From positions 1 through 64,000 of the forward strand of contig NZ_JAOYTH010000007.1 in the NCBI RefSeq assembly GCF_025847205.1: a stretch of DNA of 64,000 nucleotides, given 5' to 3'. How positions within the stretch are numbered: position 1 is the stretch's first letter; each line of letters opens with the position of its first letter. This document shows positions 1 to 8,204 of the stretch, one piece after another. This DNA is from Pararhizobium sp. YC-54 (GTDB lineage: Bacteria; Pseudomonadota; Alphaproteobacteria; Rhizobiales; Rhizobiaceae). The translations under genes were made by a program, and so were the position numbers. Below the pieces are notes generated by a model that worked only from the letters and a program-made list of their open reading frames with translations, ran no database searches and was not told the origin of the DNA.

Positions 1-104
1 CCAGTTCATCAGGCGGCGGGATGCCCCTAATTATCCGGAGTAAAATCCATGTCTTATCCTTGAAAAGCCACGCCTTTGCTCGGCGTACTCGACATAAATA
101 TCTC
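1..104. other. Unidentified sequence beyond the helicase breakpoint
   Basis: On the minus strand this stretch directly follows the premature stop of the methylase-helicase gene. None of its frames continues the helicase family sequence that should follow motif III. It holds very short ATG-led frames preceded by purine-rich stretches but nothing recognisable. It could be the edge of a mobile element whose body lies left of the window. The left edge prevents a decision. Confidence 0.3.
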
Positions 105-3100
105 CTACAAATAATTGGTGATCGGCGTGCCGGAGGCCAGCACCAGGGCGCGTCCGGGATTTTTGGTCTCGATGAAGCGGGACTTGACATAAACGTCCCA
201 TGCGCGCTGCGATCCGTTGGGATCGATGCCTTTCAACGTCGACATATTGGTGGCGAAGGACAGCTTTCGGAACTCCTGCGCCTCGTCGACGACAATCTGG
301 TCGACGCCGATTTCGGAGATCGTCAGCAGATCGTCCTTCCTCGTCGTGAGCGCCTGCAGCCGCTCCTCCAACCCTTCCTTCAAACGCTCGAGGCGTTTGC
401 GCGAGACGCGATCCTCGCTGTCGACCTTGACGAGCAAATCCTCATAGAGCTGAAGCTCTCGCCTGATCATTTGCTGTTCGAAGGCAGAGGGAACGCCGAT
501 GAACTTGAAGGCGGAATGGGTGATGATAACAGCGTCCCAGGTCGCCGTTGCGGCACGGCTGAGGAACCGGGCGCGCTTGTCCTTGGTAAAGTTGGTCTCG
601 TCGGCGACCAGGATGCGGGCATTGGGATAGAGCGCTAGGAACTCGCGGGCAGCCTGCGCAAGGCAATGGCCGGGAACGACGAGCATCGCCTTGGCGATCA
701 GCCCGAGCCGACGCTGTTCCATGATCGCGGCCGCCATGGTCATGGTTTTTCCAGCGCCGACGGCGTGCGCCAGATAGGTGGCGCCATCTGCGATGATACG
801 CCAGATGCCGCGTTTCTGGTGCCCATAAAGAACAAAGGCACCTGAAGCGCCGGGAAGTTTGAGATGGGAGCCGTCGAACGCGCGCGGTGCGATGTTGTTG
901 AACCGATCGTTATAGACCCTGGCCAACCGGTCGGTTCGATCCGGATCGGTCCAGACCCATCGTTCGAATTCGCTGCGGATCTTCTGCAGCTTTTCGCGGG
1001 CCGCTTCGGTGTCGACGACGTTCAGCACTCGCCGCTCGCCGTTCGCGTCCTTGAACACGTCGAAGATCTGCGGCACGCGGCTGTTCAGTGCGTCGGATAG
1101 CAGCTCGCCGGCGTGGCGACGGCTGGTGCCCCATTCCGACGTACCGGCGGCCGAATAGCCGAGCTGGCGGGCCTCGACCGTCCAAGAACCAAGCTCGGGC
1201 ATGTGATGGATTCGAATATCGGCCGCCATCATCTCCTTGACGAAGGTTACGACATCGCTGGCCGGGATCCACGGCGCGCCGAGACGTGCAGTAATATCCG
1301 ACGGCCGTAGGTCAGCCGGCTGCACCCGCTGCAGTGCACGAACATTACGCTGAAAAGCCGGGTCGAGTTCTGCGGCGGCCTTGGCGGCGGTGAGCTTGGT
1401 TCGGACCTGGCCCGAGAGGTAGGCGTCCGCCGTCTGCCATGACCCGTCAGCCGGATCTTGAAAGATATTCTCGGCGAGTTGATCGACCACGGTATTGCGA
1501 TCGCAATGCAGGAGCTCGGCGATATGGTCGAGATCGACCCGGCCGGCCTCGTTGAGAACAACCGCGAGCGCATCGACGGCGCTGGTGACGACGGGTGGAG
1601 CAGGGGGCGCGATGACCCGCTCGGAAAAGATCGGGCCGGGCTTCGCCGTGTCCGTATCGAGATCATAGTCCTCGATCGATGCCACCAGCCAGCAGTCCGG
1701 GTCGTCCCGGAAAGGCTGCAGGTTTGGTTGGCGATGGGTTTCCCTAATTTCATTGGTCTCGGCATCCTCCTGGATCGAGACGGTGGTATGATTGATCGGG
1801 CCAAAGTCCCGCACGAAGCTCGACCAGGCGATCCGCAACCGGACCTGCGCGTCGCGCCACGGCCGATCCGTCTCCTGAGCCTTCAGGACTTCGCGCACGG
1901 CGTCGCGGATCGGGATCAGCTTCCTGACAATCCGGACATGCTTTTCCGACAGGCCTTCGCCTGTTTGTCCTTCGGCTGACCGGCCATTGCCGGTTCGCCC
2001 CTTGCGCACGGGAATGGCGACCGGTGCACCATCGACGATTTGCATCAGGCCGTGTTTGGGATCGACAAGGTAACTGCCTTCCCGAACCTTCGAGGCGTCG
2101 GGTCGCAGATCGACGATATCGCCAAGCTCGTCCTCGAGGTCGAGATCGATGGCGGTCGGCTCGCCGTCATAAATGTCTTCAGGCAGGCGACCGATGGCAG
2201 CCTTCAAGTCTGCTTCGAGATCGCTGCCGGCACGGCGTCTGCAGGTGTAGGTCTCACCGAACGGTCCCGAGGTCAGCGCATGAGTGCCGAGCACGAAGTC
2301 CGGATGACGGGCGAACCACCGGTTGACGCGGATCGCGCCCTCATCCTCGGTGGCGCCACTGATCTCATCGACATCGAGCCACAGGAGATCACCTTCGGGC
2401 TCGCCGAGCTTCCGTCTTCGGAAGAAAAGTATGTCGACCGCCGTGTCCGTCCCGGCGTCGCGACGAAAACTTCCCTCGGGCAGGCGGATCGCTGCAATCA
2501 GGTTAGCGGACTTAGCGATATGTTCTCGCGCGGTCGTGTCCGCCTTGTCCATGGTACCGGCGCTGGTGACAAAGGCCGCCATTGCGCCCGGCTTCAAGAG
2601 ATCGATCGACCGGGCGATAAAATAGTCATGCAGACGAAGCCCCAGCGAACGATAGCTTCGATCGGAACGGACAGCGCGATCGGAGAAAGGAGGATTTCCG
2701 ATGGCGAGGTCATAGATCGCCGCCAGATCAGTGCGGGAGAAGTCGTTGTTGATGATCCGTGCTCGTGGCTGCAACAGCCGAGCGATCCGAGCGGTTACCG
2801 GATCGAGCTCGATCCCGGTGACATAGCTGTTTTCGCGATATCGAGCGGGCATCAGGGCCGGGAACAGGCCTGTGCCGATGCCCGGTTCGAGAACGCGGCC
2901 GCCGCGCCAGCCGAGCCGCTGTAGTCCCGACCACATCGCCCGGACGATGAACTCCGGCGTGAAATGCGCATACTGCGTGCAGCGGGCCAGCGACACATAG
3001 TCTGACTGATTGACGGCCGCTTCCAGCGAGCCGCCGAGCTCATCCCAACCATCACGGAATTCCGTCTCGCCCGGCCGGCGAAACATGCCATTCGCCAATT

Positions 3101-3503
3101 CCGATGCGCCAAAGCCGGTAAAGCGGATCAACCGCTTCTGGTGGTCGCGTGTGACCGGAACCCCATTTTGCTCGATCTCGTTCGCGGTCAGGATGGCGGC
3201 GACATTTAAGCGTGCCCGCTCCTTCCAGGTCGTCGCAAGGCCGCGATCTTCGTTGTCGAGATAGAAGTTTGCACGGTCTCCCTGCCTCTGTCCTTGACCG
3301 CTCAGCGCCGGTTTCATTCCTACGAGAGCGCGCCTTGCGGGAGAGGGAGAGGATGGGCGTGGGTCTGGATCGTCGTCATTGGCGGCGATAGGGTCAAAGC
3401 TACTTAGGCCCGTTACGCCGAGCCCAAGCCCGGATGACAAGGCGCTACTGCCGAACATGTCGAAGCTCCCGGCCTGATCGAGCGAAAAAGGATTGCTGCT
3501 CAT
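105..3503 (-). CDS. Plasmid DNA methylase / SNF2-type helicase, 3'-truncated
   Basis: Giant methyltransferase-helicase found on rhizobial plasmids and mobile elements; it probably acts on plasmid DNA but the role of the family is unclear. About 1,132 residues are present. An adenine-methylase-like half comes first (SAM site VLEPGIGTG near residue 210, catalytic NPPF in IGNPPFSD near 270). The N-terminal helicase half follows, with Walker A VGAGKT near 915, VVDEAQEF near 1,070 and motif III LASGTPITN at the very end. Family members continue with GEMF-like sequence and a whole second helicase lobe. Here the frame stops three codons after ITN, so motifs IV-VI are missing and helicase activity is unlikely. 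The start at 3503 has AAGGAGAAAACC just upstream; an upstream in-frame start at 3539 lacks such support. It is last in a minus-strand block with the DUF3085, DUF1419 and TOPRIM genes. Confidence 0.85.
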   Translation of the reverse strand: MSSNPFSLDQAGSFDMFGSSALSSGLGLGVTGLSSFDPIAANDDDPDPRPSSPSPARRALVGMKPALSGQGQRQGDRANFYLDNEDRGLATTWKERARLNVAAILTANEIEQNGVPVTRDHQKRLIRFTGFGASELANGMFRRPGETEFRDGWDELGGSLEAAVNQSDYVSLARCTQYAHFTPEFIVRAMWSGLQRLGWRGGRVLEPGIGTGLFPALMPARYRENSYVTGIELDPVTARIARLLQPRARIINNDFSRTDLAAIYDLAIGNPPFSDRAVRSDRSYRSLGLRLHDYFIARSIDLLKPGAMAAFVTSAGTMDKADTTAREHIAKSANLIAAIRLPEGSFRRDAGTDTAVDILFFRRRKLGEPEGDLLWLDVDEISGATEDEGAIRVNRWFARHPDFVLGTHALTSGPFGETYTCRRRAGSDLEADLKAAIGRLPEDIYDGEPTAIDLDLEDELGDIVDLRPDASKVREGSYLVDPKHGLMQIVDGAPVAIPVRKGRTGNGRSAEGQTGEGLSEKHVRIVRKLIPIRDAVREVLKAQETDRPWRDAQVRLRIAWSSFVRDFGPINHTTVSIQEDAETNEIRETHRQPNLQPFRDDPDCWLVASIEDYDLDTDTAKPGPIFSERVIAPPAPPVVTSAVDALAVVLNEAGRVDLDHIAELLHCDRNTVVDQLAENIFQDPADGSWQTADAYLSGQVRTKLTAAKAAAELDPAFQRNVRALQRVQPADLRPSDITARLGAPWIPASDVVTFVKEMMAADIRIHHMPELGSWTVEARQLGYSAAGTSEWGTSRRHAGELLSDALNSRVPQIFDVFKDANGERRVLNVVDTEAAREKLQKIRSEFERWVWTDPDRTDRLARVYNDRFNNIAPRAFDGSHLKLPGASGAFVLYGHQKRGIWRIIADGATYLAHAVGAGKTMTMAAAIMEQRRLGLIAKAMLVVPGHCLAQAAREFLALYPNARILVADETNFTKDKRARFLSRAATATWDAVIITHSAFKFIGVPSAFEQQMIRRELQLYEDLLVKVDSEDRVSRKRLERLKEGLEERLQALTTRKDDLLTISEIGVDQIVVDEAQEFRKLSFATNMSTLKGIDPNGSQRAWDVYVKSRFIETKNPGRALVLASGTPITNYL

Positions 3504-3611
3504 TGGTTTTCTCCTTGGTGAACAAGCGCATGGGTTCACCGGCCGCCGCGGCGCCGGGGAAAGCAGTGCAGGATTGAGAAAGTTGGTTTGCGGATTGGCC
3601 CAGCCGGACGG

Positions 3612-4013
3612 TCAAGCTCGCGTCAACACCGACAATTCCATCGTCTCCTCCTGGAATGCGATGGAGAGATGCGTGGCGCCCCGGCTGGCGGTCATCATGG
3701 CTTCCAGATGATCGGCGTCGGAGAACGCGACACCGTCAGCGCCGCCAAACGTTTGTCTCTTGATATGGAACCAGTCGTCGTTGCTGGTCGGATCGCATTC
3801 CTCGGCATAGGCGACGAGCGGTCGGCTGCCCTCTGGCAGCCTGCCGTTCGACATCACGTAGACGCCGTGATCGCCCACCAGCCAAAGGCCGGGTTGTTCG
3901 CCCTCGCCGGGTCGCATCCCGTAATAGGGATTGCGATACCCGCCATGGGCCGCGGCGTCCTTGCGTCCGCGGGCGATGATCTCACGGACGGCCTCGATCG
4001 GGAAAGACAGCAT
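3612..4013 (-). CDS. DUF3085 domain protein
   Basis: Small plasmid-borne protein of 133 residues, recognised as DUF3085 from the central DHGVYVMSNG segment and the conserved aromatic/acidic region after it. The function of the family is not known. It has no signal peptide or membrane segment, so it is presumably cytoplasmic. It sits 10 bp downstream of the DUF1419 gene and about 110 bp upstream of the methylase-helicase gene on the same strand, an arrangement repeatedly seen in rhizobial plasmid backbones; shared transcription is likely. The family assignment is by recognition of the sequence pattern, not by a search. Confidence 0.75.
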   Translation of the reverse strand: MLSFPIEAVREIIARGRKDAAAHGGYRNPYYGMRPGEGEQPGLWLVGDHGVYVMSNGRLPEGSRPLVAYAEECDPTSNDDWFHIKRQTFGGADGVAFSDADHLEAMMTASRGATHLSIAFQEETMELSVLTRA

Positions 4014-4023
4014 GGCTTCCTCC

Positions 4024-4629
4024 TCACGCCGCGACGGCGTCGGGCAGTTGGCGGAACTGCACGGGCAGCTTACCGGCGATCTCGTCGTCGGTGAGATCGT
4101 CGAGCAGCTTCAGGATCGCGCCTTTTCCATTGCTCCAGATCATCATGGTGCGCTTCCCCTGCAGGGCGCGCGGCCACCGATCGCCGGCATAGCCGCGATA
4201 GGCTTCTGCCGTGGTCGACCAGATATGCTCGAGGCGTTCGTCACGCGTCATGGAGCGGACCGGTCGGCTTTCGCGATCGATGATGGCGACGCGCATCGCT
4301 TCGACCGATCCGCGGTCGGAGAGATCGCAATAGCCGTGGAAATGCCGGAGAGCGCCATCGATGCGCAGCGCGAAGAAGACCGAGGTCACTAACCCGGTCA
4401 TGAACTCGCGCATGGCGAACATCGATCCACGGATCCACAGCGGCGGCAGGATTTCGAACATGTAATCGTGCTCGGCTTCGGAGATTTCGAACCATTCGCC
4501 AGCGTAAAGTGCGGTTGGTTCATCCTGCCCACGCGTCGGACGTTTGGCATGGCGATCGAAAAGCGAAAACATCTGCTTGCGGGTGGCGGGTCCCTCAAAA
4601 ACCTTGCGGATCGAGATTTGGTCGGACAT
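4024..4629 (-). CDS. DUF1419 domain protein
   Basis: 201-residue soluble protein of the DUF1419 family, usual in rhizobial plasmids; no biochemical role is established. The N-terminal half contains the typical pattern RKQMFSLFDRH followed by LYAGEWFEISEAEHDYM. The C-terminal part is rich in charged residues. It is followed after 10 bp by the DUF3085 gene, so both are probably on one transcript. The start ATG at 4629 is preceded by the purine-rich CTGAAGGAGCAGCCA, a good ribosome-binding site. No membrane segment is seen. Confidence 0.75.
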   Translation of the reverse strand: MSDQISIRKVFEGPATRKQMFSLFDRHAKRPTRGQDEPTALYAGEWFEISEAEHDYMFEILPPLWIRGSMFAMREFMTGLVTSVFFALRIDGALRHFHGYCDLSDRGSVEAMRVAIIDRESRPVRSMTRDERLEHIWSTTAEAYRGYAGDRWPRALQGKRTMMIWSNGKGAILKLLDDLTDDEIAGKLPVQFRQLPDAVAA

Positions 4630-4740
4630 TGGCTGCTCCTTCAGGTTATCAGGACCGAAGTGCCGAGATCCTCACGACCTCGCTTTTCTCTTTAGTCCTT
4701 CATGACCCCTCCCGCGCCGCCGACATCGGTGGCAGGCGGG

Positions 4741-5721
4741 TCAAGGGCCGGCATTGCCGGGCGCAGCCTCCCTTGATGCGGCTGACGCGGATGCGGCACG
4801 TCGTCCTTTCCCTGCTTCTTCTTTCTCTCGCTGTCTCTGCTTCAGCACCTCGTTCCAGTCCTCGGCGGACGGCCGCAGCCGAAACCATGAGCAGCCAACA
4901 TCTTCAGCCACCCCCCGCAGCCGGTCGGCAAAAGCATCGCCCTGCACGTTCGCGTCTGTCGCCGCAACGAGTTGCACGTCGGGCGTTTCGCATAGCCAGC
5001 GCAACGCTGATACAGTCGCTAGCGCCCAGCCCCCGCCTGTGCTGAGATAGAGCGTTCCCTCTCGCATTCCCTCGATAGCGGCCAGACTCATGGCATCGAT
5101 CGCAGCCTCGGTCACACAGAGACGCGTGGCGAGACCCGTGCCGAGCCGAAACAGGATCTTGCTTCCGCCCGTGGCAAAGCCACGCCATTCGGTACCGCGA
5201 CCTTCCCATCCACTAACGGTGCCTTCATCGTCCGTATGTGCTGCCCACATGCTTCCATACGGGCCCTCGCGGAGCAGGTTCTGGGCAATTGCCGTGCGGA
5301 TGACAGTGGCGGGAATAAACCGCTGAAAGCGGAGATAACGCCAGGAGGCAGAGCCGGGCCAGGGGGATCGCCGACGCGTCCAATCCTCAGCAACTGACGC
5401 CGAGTCTCTCTGCCCACAATCGTCCCGTTGCCAAACCGGCTCGGACGGCTGAAGGCCGCAAAGTGCGGCGACTCGCGCGCATCCCTCAACGAAGTCACAA
5501 CCCTCTAGGAGCGTCACCAGACCGAAGACGTCGCCCTTGTCGTCACTGAGAGGATCGAACCAGCCCCGACCGGCATGTGTGACAATGATGATCTCGGCGC
5601 CGCGGCGATATTTAAGCGCACGCCGGGTGCTTTCCTTTAAATCAAGAGCGAAGCCGGCGCGCTCCAGCACCACCTGGCAGCCCACCGTTTCGCGAAGCCG
5701 TTCGATCTCGTCTCTCTTCAT
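4741..5721 (-). CDS. DUF3991 and TOPRIM domain protein (primase-like)
   Basis: About 326 residues. The N-terminal region (residues 1-100, with HAGRGWFDPLSDDKGDVFGLVTLL) matches the zinc-free DUF3991 primase-like fold. The C-terminal part (about 180-290) carries a TOPRIM core with TEAAIDAMSLAAIE for the first acidic motif and VAATDANVQGDAFADRL for the DxD-type motif. TOPRIM proteins of this kind are linked to plasmid replication or mobilisation, but the exact reaction is not known. The start at 5721 is chosen because GGAGGAGAAGAAT lies directly before it; the frame is open upstream to 5934, but that part is low-complexity and unsupported. A TraR-box-like palindrome lies about 115 bp upstream. 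Confidence 0.8.
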   Translation of the reverse strand: MKRDEIERLRETVGCQVVLERAGFALDLKESTRRALKYRRGAEIIIVTHAGRGWFDPLSDDKGDVFGLVTLLEGCDFVEGCARVAALCGLQPSEPVWQRDDCGQRDSASVAEDWTRRRSPWPGSASWRYLRFQRFIPATVIRTAIAQNLLREGPYGSMWAAHTDDEGTVSGWEGRGTEWRGFATGGSKILFRLGTGLATRLCVTEAAIDAMSLAAIEGMREGTLYLSTGGGWALATVSALRWLCETPDVQLVAATDANVQGDAFADRLRGVAEDVGCSWFRLRPSAEDWNEVLKQRQREKEEAGKGRRAASASAASREAAPGNAGP

Positions 5722-5835
5722 ATTCTTCTCCTCCGGCCGCAAAGCGGCCGACCTTTCATCTCTTTTCTTCCCGCAACATGCGGGATCAGGTTCCGACAGG
5801 CGCGAAGAGCAAAGGCTGCAAGGGCATGGCCGGCA

Positions 5836-5853
5836 AGGTGCAGATTTGCACCG
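5836..5853. promoter_or_regulatory. tra-box-like palindrome
   Basis: The 18 bases match 14 of 18 positions of the TraR operator consensus ATGTGCAGATCTGCACAT; the core is GGTGCA-GATT-TGCACC. A third GGTGCA copy at about 5858-5863 can pair with the same TGCACC arm, so the RNA could form either of two exclusive hairpins. It lies between the small gene ending at 5919 and the TOPRIM gene starting at 5721, both read leftward. A TraR homologue is encoded in this window. Binding is inference; it could simply be an intercistronic hairpin. Confidence 0.4.
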
Positions 5854-5918
5854 GCCATGGTGCAGCTTCCCTTGCGGCCGCCAGCTCGCAAGCGGCAGCC
5901 AGGACGGCAAAGCGGGGC

Positions 5919-6095
5919 TCAGTGAGCCCCCCACGGATGGAATTCATGAATGACCGAGAGGTCGTCGCTAGCGTCGATCTCGTCAGAGGGAAGGACGCCA
6001 TACTCACCGTCGACTTCGAAGACGGTGACCGGGACCATCAGGTCACGGGAAAGCTGGAAAGCGTGAGACTGGGCGAGAACGAGATCGTGCGACAT
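5919..6095 (-). CDS. Small hypothetical plasmid protein
   Basis: 58-residue acidic protein beginning MSHDLVLAQSHAFQL and ending HEFHPWGAH; no family recognised. The start at 6095 has GGAG 11 bases upstream; an earlier ATG at 6110 has no ribosome site. The composition is protein-like (balanced hydrophobic and acidic residues with VTVFEVDGEYGVLP, a plausible beta-strand pair). It is in line with the minus-strand backbone block and about 200 bp upstream of the TOPRIM gene. It could be a plasmid accessory factor; nothing more can be said. Confidence 0.5.
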   Translation of the reverse strand: MSHDLVLAQSHAFQLSRDLMVPVTVFEVDGEYGVLPSDEIDASDDLSVIHEFHPWGAH

Positions 6096-6612
6096 GTTGA
6101 GAGGCTCCATCGGGAGCGGGCCAATCCCGCTCGATGGCTCCGAAAAGGCCTGGGGCCGGGCGCGATCACAGCGCAGTCGCAGGCAAGCGGCCGCAGCTTG
6201 CTAGCGGACCCTTCACGGGTTGATCGTGGAAGATCCGGACCTGGGCCAGGACGCCATCACAAGAGAGCGGGATTGGTTTGCTGCCGGCCAGGCATTCCCT
6301 CGTGCGTCAAGATCTCTGGCTGACCGTTCACCCTCTAGCTTTGTTTGCAAAGTGGGCTCCTTCTGCGTTCGCTATTTCAGACGTCGCAAGGATGCCTCCA
6401 CATCCATCCGGCGCTGCCAGGTGGTTGATCGAGATGCTGGCAAACCGCAGGCTTTCCTGACGCGGCTATCATTCGAACCAAAGTCGACCGCATAATTCTC
6501 GGCTATTTTTTCGGGGAGGGGGTGAACCGAGGGACAGGGGCCGTTTCATACTATGAGTATGCCTGTTCGTCCTCTATGTCCTTAGTACCTGATTAACATG
6601 TTGTACTGCTTT

Positions 6613-6678
6613 GGGCGACCTAGGATACATCCGCCCCCCGTATCAACGTTCGCGGACGGGGTGTACTTGAGGTCGCCC
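6613..6678 (+). promoter_or_regulatory. Strong nested stem-loop in a non-coding leader
   Basis: The gap 6111-6770 has no convincing gene. Within it GGGCGACCT (6613-6621) pairs perfectly with AGGTCGCCC (6670-6678); inside it TACA pairs with TGTA (6626-6629 / 6662-6665) and CCCCGT with ACGGGG (6636-6641 / 6656-6661), leaving a 14-nt loop. A further GGGGCG/CGCCCC hairpin follows at 6680-6702. The strand is uncertain because the structure is nearly symmetric. It may be the untranslated leader of the HTH gene at 6771 or a small counter-transcribed RNA of the kind plasmids use for copy control. Confidence 0.45.
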
Positions 6679-6704
6679 GCGGGGCGTCTCACAGTTCGCC
6701 CCTA

Positions 6705-6736
6705 ATTGGATTGAAACATTTGAAATTCAATCCAAT
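6705..6736. promoter_or_regulatory. 11-bp perfect inverted repeat, likely operator
   Basis: ATTGGATTGAA at 6705-6715 is repeated in inverse orientation as TTCAATCCAAT at 6726-6736, with a 10-bp AT-rich spacer. It ends 34 bp before the start codon of the HTH gene at 6771. Position and symmetry fit a dimeric repressor site, most simply for autoregulation by the adjacent HTH protein. That last step is inference. Confidence 0.5.
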
Positions 6737-6770
6737 ATGATGTTCACCAGAACACACAAAGGAACGTCAC

Positions 6771-7256
6771 ATGTCGGAAGGCAACAGTCAAGAGAAGGCG
6801 GATGTCGAAAGGCTCCGCACGAATGAGAAGAAATGGTCGAAGCCGTTGATGGCTGCGGGCTGGAACGTCATCCCCAACGTCATCATCGAAAAGCAGGAGG
6901 CGCTGGGCCTGGATGCTATCGACATGAACATCGTGGTTCACTTGTCCCATTACTGGTGGCACCCGGACAATCTTCCCCATCCGTCGGTCGCGACGATCGC
7001 GAAGGCGATCGGTGTGAAGCCTCGCACTGTCCAAAAGCACATCAAGCGGCTGGAAGCTGCAAACCTGGTTAAGCGTGAAGAGCGTCGTCACACGAAGCTG
7101 GGCAGCGCCACCAACCTCTATGATCTCAGTGGCTTGATTGAAGCTGCAAAGCCGTTCGCCGCCGAGAAGATGAGCGAGATCACCAGGGCGAAGGAAGCAA
7201 AAAAGGAAAGGCTGTCACGCAAGAAGCCCAGGTTGGTGGTCGACAACGAAATTTGA
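6771..7256 (+). CDS. Winged-HTH protein, plasmid replication-initiator-like
   Basis: 161-residue DNA-binding protein. Residues 45-110 form a winged helix-turn-helix (HPSVATIAKAIGVKPRTVQKHI, recognition helix VKPRTVQKHIKRL), of the type seen in phage and plasmid replication proteins and in DnaD-like N-termini. The C-terminal 45 residues are strongly basic (EAKKERLSRKKPRL), suggesting further nucleic acid contacts. The start ATG at 6771 follows AAAGGAACGTCAC. It stands alone behind a structured leader and an 11-bp inverted repeat, which suggests tight control. A role in replication or its regulation is inference; a plain transcriptional regulator is possible. Confidence 0.7.
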   Translation: MSEGNSQEKADVERLRTNEKKWSKPLMAAGWNVIPNVIIEKQEALGLDAIDMNIVVHLSHYWWHPDNLPHPSVATIAKAIGVKPRTVQKHIKRLEAANLVKREERRHTKLGSATNLYDLSGLIEAAKPFAAEKMSEITRAKEAKKERLSRKKPRLVVDNEI

Positions 7257-7399
7257 TGTTCCGTGCGGATGGTGAGGACGCTAAAGCACCACACGTCTCG
7301 TTGTGAATAACGCAAACATAGGAAAACGTGAACGCCAGGTATGCCGGCTGTCGACAAGGACATGTCTGCCCGCGCCACAGCCTAAAGCGGTAGGTAGCC

Positions 7400-7927
7400 A
7401 TGAACGAAATCGAAATTGCCGGGATCAAGCGTGATTTGAGCCATCTGCGCGAGGTCATTGTTTCCGTCGCGGGTAAAGGGAAAGACGGCGCTGATCTGCG
7501 TGTCGCTATCTCGTTCGGTTTGCACACCATATCGAAGGGTTGCGACCACGGGGAGCATGACATGTTCGACGAGAATGCCAAGCCGCGCCTGTTCAGCGAA
7601 GAAAGATATGCTTTCTCCTTGGGACTTCCCGAGCTTGCCCATCGCATGATCGAGCAGAATTACTTCTGCTGGGAATCGGCCGACCGCAACCATGCCATGA
7701 ATTATGCGGTGATAGATGTCGCACCTGGTCGCATCCAGCAACTGGCAGACGGCACACATCAGGTCGTATTCTTCTACCTTTACCCGGCGTCTGGCGTTAG
7801 TGCCGATGTCAATCTGGTTATCACCAGCTGCCATTCACGCGAAGTGGTGTTCAGCCGTATCAAGCGGCGTTACAATATTCATACTCTGCTGCGGAAGTGC
7901 CTATACGAAGCGAAGCGTATCCCATGA
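7400..7927 (+). CDS. Hypothetical protein
   Basis: 175-residue soluble protein without a family I recognise. It is judged real because it has AGGTAG before the ATG and is followed two bases after its stop by a textbook terminator. Its sequence is protein-like (VAISFGLHTISKGCDHGEH, HQVVFFYLYPASGVSADVNLVI). An antisense frame at 7382-7834 is considered a shadow. It lies 140 bp after the HTH gene on the same strand. No signal peptide or membrane segment is visible. Confidence 0.6.
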   Translation: MNEIEIAGIKRDLSHLREVIVSVAGKGKDGADLRVAISFGLHTISKGCDHGEHDMFDENAKPRLFSEERYAFSLGLPELAHRMIEQNYFCWESADRNHAMNYAVIDVAPGRIQQLADGTHQVVFFYLYPASGVSADVNLVITSCHSREVVFSRIKRRYNIHTLLRKCLYEAKRIP

Positions 7928-7932
7928 ACCAA

Positions 7933-7960
7933 AAAGGCTCCCGCGAAGCAGGAGCCTTTC
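7933..7960 (+). terminator. Rho-independent terminator
   Basis: Perfect 9-bp stem AAAGGCTCC / GGAGCCTTT with a 9-nt loop, starting six bases after the stop codon of the hypothetical gene ending at 7927. The A-rich left side and T-rich right side let it work in either direction. The following 245 bp up to 8204 contain no gene that I can support. Confidence 0.8.
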
Positions 7961-8204
7961 GAAATGGATGCGGGTGTGCCTTACCGTGGTGTACCGGCCT
8001 CTAGGGCGCACATGCTGACGGCGACTACCGAAGTAGAAGCCCCGCTGTCCGTAGCTGAGGATTTATATAGCACCCCCCGGGGTGTATTTCAAGGCAGGGG
8101 AGGGTCCTACGGATGGGGCGTCCCATGGTTCGTTCCCATTACACATATATGATTGTTGCACCGCGGATGCATCATGTGATCCGACTGCTACCGAGCCATG
8201 AAAA

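Noticed and set aside
2040..2924. Long plus-strand frame inside the methylase-helicase gene
   Set aside because: It is antisense to a clear methylase coding region and shows no motif; high GC content keeps such frames open.
6548..6562. CATACT-ATG-AGTATG palindrome in the gap before the HTH gene
   Set aside because: Six-base arms with a three-base spacer are too short to support an operator or hairpin call on their own.
7382..7834. Minus-strand frame of 150 codons opposite the hypothetical gene at 7400-7927
   Set aside because: It has no ribosome site, and the plus-strand gene has a ribosome site and a terminator directly behind it.
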